Shown one piece after another: positions 21,409 to 29,219 of a stretch of DNA of 64,000 nucleotides. The notes beneath the pieces were generated by a model. The model was not told where the DNA came from. It saw nothing but the letters and a program-made list of their open reading frames with translations, and searched no databases. The translations under genes and the position numbers were made by a program. The DNA comes from Lysobacterales bacterium (lineage in GTDB: Bacteria; Pseudomonadota; Gammaproteobacteria; Xanthomonadales; Rhodanobacteraceae). Positions within the stretch are counted from its first letter, which is position 1; every line of letters starts with the position of its first letter. The stretch is taken from NCBI GenBank assembly GCA_017305135.1, contig JAFKNA010000011.1, positions 1 to 64,000 on the forward strand, given 5' to 3'.

Positions 21409-21928
21409 GGCAGCATCCGGCGCTGGTCAGGCCGCGCATGCTAGTCCTGCCGCCGCTGCGCGGGGAAGTCGGCTTGGAGGTGCGGGCTCTCCCTGTGATG
21501 GAGGATGCCGGGCGACGGTCCCGGATTCCGCTGCGCTGCATCCGGGCTACGCGTGCGCTCTGGCTTTGGCTTGCGATTCCCCTTCAGCGGCGGTGGTCGC
21601 CGGACGAAAAGGCCCGCAGGGTCGCGCGAACGGATTCGCGCGAGTTCGTCGTCGGCACAAGGATGTGCCGTCGGCGAATCCCGGCCGGCGACCACGGACC
21701 CGAAGGGCGCCGCTGTCGGGGTGCCCTTTCTCTTGGTTACTTCTCTTTGGGCAAGCACTGCGCCGCAGGAGCGGCGCGAACGGCGAAGCCGGCCCGAAGG
21801 GCGAAGGGCAGGATGCCCGGAGTCAAGAGAAGTGACCCGCTCGCAAGGATGCGAGCGGAACCCGCAGGACGCCCGTGGCGCAGGACGCCCGTGGTTTTGG
21901 CATTACGCCCGCCGTGAGGCGCAATCCA
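21409..21928. repeat. 520-base non-coding region with dispersed-element hallmarks
   Basis: No gene is supported here. Frames read Arg-rich with no domain. Inverted arms GGTTACTTCTCTT (21735-21747) and AAGAGAAGTGACC (21825-21837) match at 12 of 13 positions. A perfect 16-base tandem duplication of CGCAGGACGCCCGTGG occupies 21863-21894. Strings such as CCCGAAGGGCGAAGGGCAGG and TGGTTACTTCTCTTTGGGCA are familiar to me from intergenic elements of Xanthomonadaceae that are often over-annotated as genes. It lies between DUF486 and the 3' end of the ABC permease gene. Confidence 0.6.
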
Positions 21929-24409
21929 TCAACCGCGCCGCAGTACCGCCATCGGCGAGCTGCGCGCCACGCGCAGCGTGCCGGCCCAGCCGGCGAGCGC
22001 GATCACCACCACCGCGCAGGCGACCAGCACCGCCAGCGGCGCCATCGGCGGCGCGTAGCCTGCGATGCGGAACACCCGTGCCGCGAGCACGCTGCCGAGG
22101 CCGGCGGCGCCGCCCACGGCGACCGTACCGGCGATCAGGCCGAGTGCCGCGAACTCGGCCAGCACGGCGGTAGAGAGCTGGCGCCGCCCGGCGCCCAGCG
22201 CCCGCAGCAGCGCGCTCTCGTGGCGCCGCTCGTCGGCCGTCGCGGCCAGTGCCGCCAGCAGCACCAGCAGTCCCGCCAACAGGCTGAAACCGAGCACCCA
22301 GGTCACCGCCTCGCTGACCCGACTGATGATCGAGCGCACGCGATCGAGGATCTGGTCGAGATCGATCAGCGACAGGTTGGGGAATTCACGCGACAGCGCC
22401 GCCAGCCGCGGCGCCTGGTCGGTCGCGAGGTGGAAGCTCGCGATGTAGCTGTGCGGCAGCGCCGCCGCCGTCGCCGGATCGAGCATCAGGAAGAAGTTGA
22501 CGCGGAAGGAATCCCAGTCCACGCCGCGGAAACTGGTGATCGTGGCGGTGATGTCGCGATCGCCGACGCGCAGCGTCATGGTGTCGCCGAGCCGGAGGTC
22601 GAACATCTCCTGCCAGCTTTGGTCGACGGAGAGCTCCGGCCGGTTCGAGCCGGCCTGGAACCAGCGCCCCTCGATGATGGTGTTGGCCTCCGGCAGCGCC
22701 TCGCTCCAGGACAGGCGCACCTCGCCGCGCAGGCGGTTGCCGGCGCGGCGGTCTTCGTAGTGTTCCGGCAGCGGCGCCTCGCCGTCGATCGCGACCAGCT
22801 TGCCGACGGCCAGCGGCAGCAGGTTGAGGTTCTTGCCGCCGAGCGCCTCCACGGCCTGGAAGAAGCCCTCCTGCTGGCCGGGCTGCAGGTTGACCACGAA
22901 CCAGTTCGGCGTGTCGGCGGGCAGTTCCGCGCGCCAGCGCTCGAGCAGCGAGGGGCCGATCACGCCGAGCAGCGCCAGCGCGGTCAGGCCGAGCGCCAGC
23001 GCGCCGGCCTGCAGCAGGGTGAGCGCGCGCCGCCGCTCCAGGTTGGCGAGGCCAAAGCGCAGCGCGCCGCCGAGGCGCGTGCTGGCGAGGCGCAACAGGC
23101 GCAGCAATGCCAGCCCGATCACCGCCGTGGCCAGCGCCACGCCGGCGAAACCCAGCGCGAGGGTGCCGGCGAGGCGGAGATTCCCGGCGCCGGCGAGGAT
23201 CAGGCCGGTGCCGACCGCCACCGGCAGCAGGTACAGCGCATCGAAGCGGCGCACCCGCGGCGGCAGCTCGCGGCGGAACACGCGCATCGGTTCCACTTCG
23301 CGCAGGCGCAGCAGCGGCGGCAGCGCGAAGCCGAACAGCACCGCCAGGCCGACCGCGAAGGCGGCCGCCGCGGGCAGCCACGGCAGCGCCGGTGCGGAAC
23401 CGGGCAGGATGCCGCTGGCAAGATCGAGCACCACCTGCTGCAGCGCCAGCCCGAGCGCCACGCCGAGGGCGCAGGCCGGCACGCCGAGCAGGCCGAGTTC
23501 CAGCAGCAGCGCGGCCAGGATCTCGCCGCGGCGCGCGCCCATGCAGCGCAGCAGGGCCACTTCCTCCACCTTGCGGCGCGCGAAACGGTGCGCCGCCAGC
23601 GCCACCGCGATGCCGGACAGGAGCGCCGCCAGCAGCGCCGCCAGGCGCAGGAAGGACTGGCCGCGCTCGAATGCGCTGCGCAGGTTCTGCTGCGCGTCCT
23701 CCACCGTGGTGAGTTCGGCGCCCTCGGGCAGGTGCGAGCGCGCCCAGGCGGCGAAGCGGCCCACGGCCGCCGCGTCGCCCGCCACCAGAAGGCGATGGCG
23801 CACGCGGCTGCCGGCCCCGAGCAGGCCCGAGGATTGGGCGTCGGCAAGGTTCATCACGACGCGCGGCGCGAAGCGGAACAGCTCGCCGCCGTCCGGCGAT
23901 TCGACAATGGTGCCGCCCAGCAGCAGTTCGCTGCCGCCGAGCTGGACCCTCGTGCCGACCGCCACGCCAAGCGCGCGCGGCACGGCCGGATCGGCGTAGA
24001 TCGTCCCCGGCGGCGGCGCATGCGCCGCATGCTCGCGCCCGTCCGCGTCGCGGATGACGAAGCGCCCGCGCAGCGGAAAGGCGGCGTCGGCGGCGCGCAC
24101 CTCGCAGAGCTGGCTGGCGTCGCCCGCGAACAGCACGCTGGTGAAGTCTGCCAGCGCATTGGTAGCGAGACCGTCCGCTGCGGCCGTGGTCGCCAGGGCG
24201 TCCGGCAATGGACCGCTCGAGGCGATGCCGAGATCGCCGCCCATGAGTTCGGCCGCCGAATCCAGGATCGCCTGTTCCACCCGGCTGGCCAGGGTGGCGA
24301 CGGCGGTGAGCGCGGCCACCGCCAGCACCAGCGCCGCGGCGAGCGTCATCAGTTCGGCGTGGCGGAACTCGCGGCGCAGGCTCCGCGCAGCGAAGGCCAG
24401 CGGCTTCAC
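21929..24409 (-). CDS. ybbP: ABC transporter permease of the YbbP/FtsX-MacB superfamily
   Basis: An 826-residue integral membrane protein with two FtsX-type blocks. There is one helix near the N-terminus (about 25-42), a large periplasmic domain, three helices around 255-390, further helices near 395-500, a second periplasmic domain, and a final set of three helices from about 690. FtsX signatures appear as RRKVEEVALLRCMGARR and DERRHESALLRALGAGRR. E. coli YbbP is about 804 residues. The GTG at 24409 overlaps the ATPase stop as GTGA, so the pair is translationally coupled. Family members extrude or move lipophilic molecules; the substrate here is unknown. Confidence 0.92.
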   Translation of the reverse strand: MKPLAFAARSLRREFRHAELMTLAAALVLAVAALTAVATLASRVEQAILDSAAELMGGDLGIASSGPLPDALATTAAADGLATNALADFTSVLFAGDASQLCEVRAADAAFPLRGRFVIRDADGREHAAHAPPPGTIYADPAVPRALGVAVGTRVQLGGSELLLGGTIVESPDGGELFRFAPRVVMNLADAQSSGLLGAGSRVRHRLLVAGDAAAVGRFAAWARSHLPEGAELTTVEDAQQNLRSAFERGQSFLRLAALLAALLSGIAVALAAHRFARRKVEEVALLRCMGARRGEILAALLLELGLLGVPACALGVALGLALQQVVLDLASGILPGSAPALPWLPAAAAFAVGLAVLFGFALPPLLRLREVEPMRVFRRELPPRVRRFDALYLLPVAVGTGLILAGAGNLRLAGTLALGFAGVALATAVIGLALLRLLRLASTRLGGALRFGLANLERRRALTLLQAGALALGLTALALLGVIGPSLLERWRAELPADTPNWFVVNLQPGQQEGFFQAVEALGGKNLNLLPLAVGKLVAIDGEAPLPEHYEDRRAGNRLRGEVRLSWSEALPEANTIIEGRWFQAGSNRPELSVDQSWQEMFDLRLGDTMTLRVGDRDITATITSFRGVDWDSFRVNFFLMLDPATAAALPHSYIASFHLATDQAPRLAALSREFPNLSLIDLDQILDRVRSIISRVSEAVTWVLGFSLLAGLLVLLAALAATADERRHESALLRALGAGRRQLSTAVLAEFAALGLIAGTVAVGGAAGLGSVLAARVFRIAGYAPPMAPLAVLVACAVVVIALAGWAGTLRVARSSPMAVLRRG

Positions 24410-25092
24410 CCGCGTGCTCCGTCGACGCGACCGGCGCGCAGCGCCAGACGCCGCGCGCAACGCGCCGCCAGCGCGGGATCGTGCGTCACCAGCACCAGGG
24501 TGGTGGCGTGCTCGCGGTTGAGCTCGAACAGGAGGTCGCCGATGCCGGCGCCGGTGCGCTGGTCGAGGTTGCCGGTCGGCTCGTCGGCGAACAGGATCTC
24601 CGGTTCGTGCACGAAGGCGCGCGCCAGCGCCACGCGCTGCTGCTCGCCGCCGGAGAGCTGGTGCGGATAATGGCGCCGCCGCGCGCCGAGGCCGACACGG
24701 TCGAGCGCGGCCGCGGCGCGCTGGCGGGCATCGCCGCGGCCTTCCAGTTCCAGCGGCAGCATCACGTTCTCCTCCGCGTCGAGCGCCGGCAGCAGGTGGA
24801 AGCTCTGGAACACGAAGCCGACCAGGCGCCGGCGCAGGCGTGCGCGCTCCTCCTCGCCGAGGGTGTCCAGGCGCGTTCCGGCCAGGCTGATCGAGCCGGT
24901 GGTCGGCTGATCGAGGCCGGCGAGCAGGCCCAGCAGGGTGGTCTTGCCCGAGCCCGATTCGCCGGTGATGGCGAGGCTATCGCCGCGCGCGAGCTCGAGC
25001 CCGACGCCCTCCAGGATCGTCAATGCCCCGGCGGGGCCGGCCACGGTTTTGCTAACCTCGCTGGCAGCCAATGCCATTCCGGTTTCGATCAT
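24406..25092 (-). CDS. ybbA: ABC transporter ATP-binding protein YbbA
   Basis: A 228-residue ATPase of the LolD/MacB-like group that pairs with YbbP. Walker A is GESGSGKTT at 44-52, the Q-loop follows in FVFQSFHLLP, the signature is LSGGEQQRVALARA, Walker B is ILFADEPTGNLD, and the H-loop is LVTHD. The ATG at 25092 makes the N-terminus match the E. coli protein in length; an ATG at 25077 is possible. The chosen ATG shares CATG with the divergent tesA ATG. The ybbA-ybbP pair divergent from tesA is the same arrangement as in E. coli. Confidence 0.94.
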   Translation of the reverse strand: MIETGMALAASEVSKTVAGPAGALTILEGVGLELARGDSLAITGESGSGKTTLLGLLAGLDQPTTGSISLAGTRLDTLGEEERARLRRRLVGFVFQSFHLLPALDAEENVMLPLELEGRGDARQRAAAALDRVGLGARRRHYPHQLSGGEQQRVALARAFVHEPEILFADEPTGNLDQRTGAGIGDLLFELNREHATTLVLVTHDPALAARCARRLALRAGRVDGARG

Positions 25093-25729
25093 GTTCCGTT
25101 TCATCCTCGCTGTTGTTCTTTTCGTTCTTTCCGCGCCGCTGCATGCCGCCACCGGACGACCCATCCTGGTGTTCGGCGATTCCCTGTCCGCGGCCTACGG
25201 GATCGCCCCCGACCAGGGCTGGGTGCATCTCCTCGGCGCGCGCCTCGCCGCGCAAGGCGACGCCCGGCCGGTCGTCAATGCCAGCATCAGCGGCGAGACC
25301 ACCGCCGGCGGGCTGGCACGCCTGCCGGGCCTGCTCGCCGAGCATCGCCCAGCGCTGGTGATGGTGGAACTGGGCGCCAACGACGGCCTGCGCGGCCTGC
25401 CCATTGCGGAAATCCGCATCAACCTCACCCGCATCCTGCAGGCGATCCACGCCGCCGACGCGCGCCCCATGCTGCTCGGCATCGAACTGCCGCTCAACTA
25501 CGGTGCGCGCTACCGCGATGGCCTGCGCACGATGTATCGGGACCTTGCCGCCGAATTCAACGCGCCACTGGTGCCGTTCCTGCTCGACGGCGTCGCCCTC
25601 GATCCCGAGCTCATGCAGCCCGACGGCCTGCACCCGCGCGCCGCCGGCCAACCGAAGATACTCGACAACGTGTGGCCGGTGCTGGAACCGGAGCTGGCCA
25701 GGCTGGTGCGGGAGAAGGCGAAGGCCTGA
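25091..25729 (+). CDS. tesA: Arylesterase / acyl-CoA thioesterase I (TesA), SGNH hydrolase
   Basis: A 212-residue periplasmic esterase. Residues 1-19 are a signal peptide. The SGNH blocks are complete: Ser31 in FGDSLSAAYG, Gly68 in ISGETT, Asn97 in ELGANDGLRG, and Asp178 with His181 in PDGLHP. TesA hydrolyses acyl-CoA and ester substrates. Its length agrees with E. coli TesA (208). The ATG at 25091 lies right at the divergent ybbA start, leaving no intergenic promoter space. A cluster of palindromic repeats follows. Confidence 0.96.
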   Translation: MFRFILAVVLFVLSAPLHAATGRPILVFGDSLSAAYGIAPDQGWVHLLGARLAAQGDARPVVNASISGETTAGGLARLPGLLAEHRPALVMVELGANDGLRGLPIAEIRINLTRILQAIHAADARPMLLGIELPLNYGARYRDGLRTMYRDLAAEFNAPLVPFLLDGVALDPELMQPDGLHPRAAGQPKILDNVWPVLEPELARLVREKAKA

Positions 25730-26138
25730 GATGCGGTGCCGTCTCACCGCGCCTTTGTAGGAGCGCACCCTGTGCGCGACCTGCGCGGGCCAGACCTGCG
25801 TGCCCTGGTCGAGGCCGCCACGGTCGCGCACAGGGTGCGCTCCTACGGATTCCCGCAACGTCCGTGCGGTCGCGCCCGGGTGCGCTCCTGCGGATTGCCG
25901 CAACTTCCCGCGTGGAGCCATGTGTGGGCGACGTCGGAAGACCGGAGGTGTGCTGCGCTGGCGGGCGTCGGCACGGTTGCGCACAGGGTGCGCTCCTACG
26001 GATGTCTGCAACGCCCGTGGGGGTCGCGCCCGGGTGCGCTCCTACAGAATGCGCAGGAGCCATCACGCGCGTAACCGGCATCCCGCCCGCGGCCGCGGCT
26101 GCCTATACTCGTTGCATGTCCCGCCGCGGAATCCTGCC
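25730..26138. repeat. Cluster of five dispersed palindromic repeats between tesA and isoaspartyl peptidase
   Basis: Related units occur at 25757-25780 (GTAGGAGCGCACCCTGTGCG start), 25823-25846 (inverted, GCACAGGGTGCGCTCCTAC), 25869-25891, 25976-25999 and 26023-26045 (GGGTGCGCTCCTAC type). The last four are one composite unit, about 66 bases long, duplicated: 25826-25891 and 25979-26045. The first two units face each other and could form a long hairpin. A -10-like TATACT at 26104-26109 may serve the next gene. No reading frame here is credible. Confidence 0.7.
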
Positions 26139-27131
26139 ATGTTGTCTCGCCTCCTCATGTCCGCACTCGCCCTCCTCGCGATGCCGGTGATTGCCGCCAC
26201 GCCGGTCCTGCTGGTCCATGGGGGCGCGGGGGTCATCCGCGAGAGCCTGACGCCGGAAGCCGAAGCGCTGGTGCGCCAGGATCTGGAATCCGCGCTCAAG
26301 GCCGGCAACGCCGTCCTGCAGGCGGGCGGCAGCAGCCTGGACGCGGTGACCGGCGCGGTGCGGGTGCTGGAGGATTCGCCGCGCTTCAACGCCGGCAAGG
26401 GCGCGGTGTTCACCCACGAGGGCCGGAACGAACTCGATGCGGCGATCATGGACGGCGCCACGCGCAAGGCGGGCGCGGTGGCCGGCGTCCGCCACATCCG
26501 CAATCCGGTGCTGCTGGCCCGCGCGGTGATGGAGAAATCCCCGCACGTGTTCCTGGTCGGCGCCGGCGCCGAGGCCTTCGCGAAGACGGTCCGCATCCAG
26601 ACCGTCGATGCGAAGTACTTCCGCACCGAGGAGCGCTGGCGCCAGCTCCAGAAGGCGCGCGAGGCCGAGGCGAAGAAGCAGGCCTCCTCGCTCGGGCGCG
26701 CCGTCCATTACGGCACCGTCGGCGCGGTGGCGCTCGACCGCCAGGGCCACCTCGCCGCGGCGACCTCCACTGGCGGCATGACCAACAAGCGCTGGGGCCG
26801 CGTCGGCGATTCGCCCATCATCGGCGCCGGCACCTACGCCGACGCCCGCTGCGCGGTGTCGGCGACCGGCTGGGGCGAGTACTACATCCGCGCGGTGGCC
26901 GCGCACGACATTTGCGCGCGCGTCGCCTACGCCGGCAAGCCCATCGCGAAGGCGGCCGGCGAGGTGGTGCTCGACGTGATCCCGAAGCTCGGCGGCGATG
27001 GCGGCGTGATCGCGCTCGACAGCGAAGGCAACTTCGCCATGCCGTTCAACACCGATGGCATGTACCGCGGCTGGATCGACCAGGATGGCGGCCTGCACGT
27101 GGCAATCCTTGCCGATGGCGCCGATGGCTGA
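26139..27131 (+). CDS. Exported isoaspartyl peptidase / L-asparaginase (Ntn hydrolase)
   Basis: A 330-residue plant-type asparaginase precursor. It should self-cleave before Thr193 (HYGTVGAVALD), which becomes the N-terminal nucleophile of the beta subunit. The alpha subunit has HGGAG at about 27-31, FNAGKGAVFT and NELDAAIMDG. The beta subunit has TGGMTNKRWGRVGDSPIIGAGTYAD and the ATGWGEYYIR motif. Residues 1-20 look like a signal peptide, so it is probably periplasmic, as in several Lysobacterales. Its role is to degrade isoaspartyl dipeptides or asparagine. The ATG at 26139 fits this export signal. Its stop overlaps the next gene's start by 8 bases. Confidence 0.93.
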   Translation: MLSRLLMSALALLAMPVIAATPVLLVHGGAGVIRESLTPEAEALVRQDLESALKAGNAVLQAGGSSLDAVTGAVRVLEDSPRFNAGKGAVFTHEGRNELDAAIMDGATRKAGAVAGVRHIRNPVLLARAVMEKSPHVFLVGAGAEAFAKTVRIQTVDAKYFRTEERWRQLQKAREAEAKKQASSLGRAVHYGTVGAVALDRQGHLAAATSTGGMTNKRWGRVGDSPIIGAGTYADARCAVSATGWGEYYIRAVAAHDICARVAYAGKPIAKAAGEVVLDVIPKLGGDGGVIALDSEGNFAMPFNTDGMYRGWIDQDGGLHVAILADGADG

Positions 27132-27927
27132 GGCCGACGCCGTGCCGGTGCCGGTGCCGATCCGCAGCATCGCCGCGGTGCGCTACGTCACCCCGCTGCG
27201 CGAGGGCGGCTCGCTGCCGGCCATCGTCGAGGGCGACGACGAGGGCCTCTACGTGCTCAAGTTCCGCGGCGCGGGGCAGGGGCCGAAGGCGCTGGTCGCC
27301 GAACTCGTCGCCGGCGAGCTGGCGCGCGCGCTCGGCCTGCCGGTGCCGGAAGTCGTGCTCGCCAGCCTCGACGCGGAACTCGCCCGCACCGAGGGCGATC
27401 CGGAAATCCAGCACCTCATCCGCGCCAGCGCGGGACTGAACCTCGCGCTCGACTACCTGCCGGGCGCGGTCGCCTTCGATCCGGTGGTCGAGTCCGTCGA
27501 TGCCGACCTCGCCTCCGCCATCGTCTGGTTCGACGCCTTCACCAGCAACGTCGACCGCAGCGCGCGCAACACCAACCTCCTGGTCTGGCACCGCAGGCTC
27601 TGGCTGATCGACCATGGCGCGGCGCTCTATTTCCACCACGACTGGGACGGCTGGCTGGAGCGCGCCGCGCGGCCGTTCGCGCCGATCCGCGAGCACGTCC
27701 TGCTGCCCTTCGCGACGCGCCTCGCCGAGGCCGACGAGCGCCTCGCGCCGCAGGTCACGCGGCCGCTGCTGGAGGCGATCCTCGCCGCGGTGCCGGACGC
27801 CTGGCTCTGCGTGGATGCACCGTTCACCGCTCCGGCCGCGCACCGCACGGCCTACGTGGAATACCTGTGCCGGCGCCTCGCGGCGCGGGAGAACTTCGTC
27901 GCGGAGGCGCTGCGTGCCCGCCTATGA
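27124..27927 (+). CDS. HipA-family kinase-like protein
   Basis: A 267-residue cytoplasmic protein with a compact HipA/PI3K-like kinase core and no separate HipB partner nearby. By eye, Lys46 (GLYVLKFRG) is the likely ATP-anchoring lysine, Asp144 and Asn149 (NVDRSARNTNLL) form the catalytic loop, and Asp163 (LIDHGAAL) is the metal-binding aspartate in the DFG position. The motifs suggest an active phosphotransferase. The N-terminus (AAVRYVTPLREGGSLPAIVE) is typical of the short HipA-family proteins next to DUF3037. The ATG at 27124 overlaps the peptidase stop; 27115 is an alternative start. It overlaps DUF3037 by 14 bases. The target is unknown. Confidence 0.85.
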   Translation: MAEADAVPVPVPIRSIAAVRYVTPLREGGSLPAIVEGDDEGLYVLKFRGAGQGPKALVAELVAGELARALGLPVPEVVLASLDAELARTEGDPEIQHLIRASAGLNLALDYLPGAVAFDPVVESVDADLASAIVWFDAFTSNVDRSARNTNLLVWHRRLWLIDHGAALYFHHDWDGWLERAARPFAPIREHVLLPFATRLAEADERLAPQVTRPLLEAILAAVPDAWLCVDAPFTAPAAHRTAYVEYLCRRLAARENFVAEALRARL

Positions 27928-28315
27928 CTACGCGCTGATCCGCGTCGTGCCGCGGGTGGAGCGCGGCGAATTCATCAATGCCGGCGCGGTGCTGTCCTGC
28001 CGGTCCGGCCAGTTCCTGGAAGCCCGCATCGAGCTTGACGCGGAGCGCCTGCGCGCGCTCGATCCGGGCGTGGATGTCGACATGGTGCGCCGCCATCTCG
28101 CCGCCTTCGCCACCATCTGCACCGGCGGCGCGGAAGCCGGCCCGATCGGTCGCCTGCCTGCGCGCGAGCGCTTCCGCTGGCTGACCGCACCGCGCAGCAC
28201 CATCATCCAGACTTCGCCGGTGCACGGCGGCCACTGCGACGACCACGAGCGGATGCTGGAACGCCTGCTGGACGGCATGGTGCGCGTGCCCGCACCGGCG
28301 GCGCCCGCGTCGTAG
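27914..28315 (+). CDS. DUF3037 family protein
   Basis: A 133-residue soluble protein with the family start YDYALIRVVPRVERGEFINAG, followed by a GAVLSCR strand, an acidic helical middle and TSPVHGGHCDDHERMLERLL near the end. The family has no known function but is repeatedly found directly after HipA-family kinases, as here. The GTG at 27914 lies inside the last codons of the kinase gene, giving a 14-base overlap and likely coupled translation. It may be a partner or substrate of the kinase; that is inference. Confidence 0.85.
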   Translation: MPAYDYALIRVVPRVERGEFINAGAVLSCRSGQFLEARIELDAERLRALDPGVDVDMVRRHLAAFATICTGGAEAGPIGRLPARERFRWLTAPRSTIIQTSPVHGGHCDDHERMLERLLDGMVRVPAPAAPAS

Positions 28316-28643
28316 GCAGGAGAGCGGTGTCCAGGTCGCCTGCAAGCACGCCCCTACGCTCGGACTCCAGCTTCCCGTAGGAGCCGTCCCGTCACCTTCG
28401 CAGGCACGCTGTCGCGTAGCAAACCTGGCGTGCCTACGCCTGCGCGCAGGCTCAAGCGCCCTGTAGGAGCGCGCCCTGTGCGCGACCGGCGGAGTCGCGT
28501 GATCGTGCGGCCTGGGTCGCCCACAGGGTGGGCTCCTACGGCAGCACGCAAATCAACACGTTGCGTTTGATGAGGGCGAGCTTGCTCGCGACTGGAGCCG
28601 TGCAGGTGCCCACGCGGGTCGCCTGCACGCAGGCTCCTGCCCC
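28316..28643. repeat. Repeat-filled gap between convergent DUF3037 and response-regulator genes
   Basis: This 328-base gap has no gene. GTAGGAGCGCGCCCTGTGCG starts a unit at 28463-28486, and its inverted partner at 28516-28539 ends GGGTGGGCTCCTAC; with a 29-base spacer they form an imperfect long hairpin. A different family member (GTCGCCTGCACGCAGGCTCC) starts at 28617, next to the response-regulator stop codon. A further CCTGCGCGCAGG core is at 28439-28450. Confidence 0.6.
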
Positions 28644-29219
28644 CTATCCCTGCTGCGGCCCGCGCGCCTCGCGCACCGGCCGCTTGGCGAGCTTGCGCTG
28701 CAGGGTGCGCCTGTGCAGGCCGAGCCGCCGCGCGGCTTCGGAGATGTTGCCTTCGCATTCGGCCAGCACGCGCTGGATATGTTCCCATTCCAGCCGGCGC
28801 AGCGGCGGCGTGGCGACATCGAGTGCTTCATCCTCGTCACCGGGATCGTCCGCGTCGTCGCCCAGCAGCGCCTGCGCGACCTGGTCGGCGTCCACCGGCT
28901 TGGCGAGGTAGTCGTGCGCGCCGCGCTTGATCGCCTCCACCGCGGTGGCGATCGAGGCGTAGCCGGTGAGCAGCAGGATGCGCAGCCTGGGTTGCGCCTC
29001 CAGAAGCTGCGGGATGAGTGCGAGCCCGTTCTCCGCGCCGAGCTTGAGATCCAGCACCGCGAACTCCGGTGCGTGCTCGCGCACCACGGCGAGTGCGCTG
29101 GCGCCGTCGGCGGCGGTGCGCACATCGAAACCGCGGGTGCCGAGCGCGCGCGCCAGCACCGCGCTGAACACGGTGTCGTCGTCGACCAGGATGACGCGTC
29201 TAGGCGCTTGCTCGTTCAT
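28644..29219 (-). CDS. regA: RegA/PrrA/ActR-type response regulator
   Basis: A 191-residue two-component regulator. The receiver domain (1-120) has acidic Asp13 and Asp14, phospho-acceptor Asp57 (FAVLDLKLG), Thr85 and Lys107 (YLAKPVD). There is no AAA+ module. A short linker leads to a Fis-type helix-turn-helix (GNISEAARRLGLHRRTLQRK) that binds DNA. This compact receiver-plus-Fis layout is that of RegA/PrrA, a global redox regulator of respiration and related genes. The start ATG overlaps the kinase stop as ATGA, so the pair is cotranscribed. The target genes here are unknown. Confidence 0.93.
   Translation of the reverse strand: MNEQAPRRVILVDDDTVFSAVLARALGTRGFDVRTAADGASALAVVREHAPEFAVLDLKLGAENGLALIPQLLEAQPRLRILLLTGYASIATAVEAIKRGAHDYLAKPVDADQVAQALLGDDADDPGDEDEALDVATPPLRRLEWEHIQRVLAECEGNISEAARRLGLHRRTLQRKLAKRPVREARGPQQG

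Noticed and set aside
21438-21917. 159-codon frame in the repeat element, and overlapping 144- and 222-codon frames
   Set aside because: All three plus-strand frames are open because of GC bias. Their translations look like the spurious hypothetical proteins commonly called on this repeat type.
21875-24670. 931-codon plus-strand frame antisense to ybbP-ybbA
   Set aside because: Low-complexity Gln/Arg/Ala translation, typical of the shadow frame of a high-GC gene; ybbP and ybbA show conserved motifs.
25757-26045. Possible CRISPR array in the repeat cluster
   Set aside because: Units alternate in orientation, vary in length and have irregular spacing; there are no cas genes. This fits REP-like palindromes, not CRISPR.
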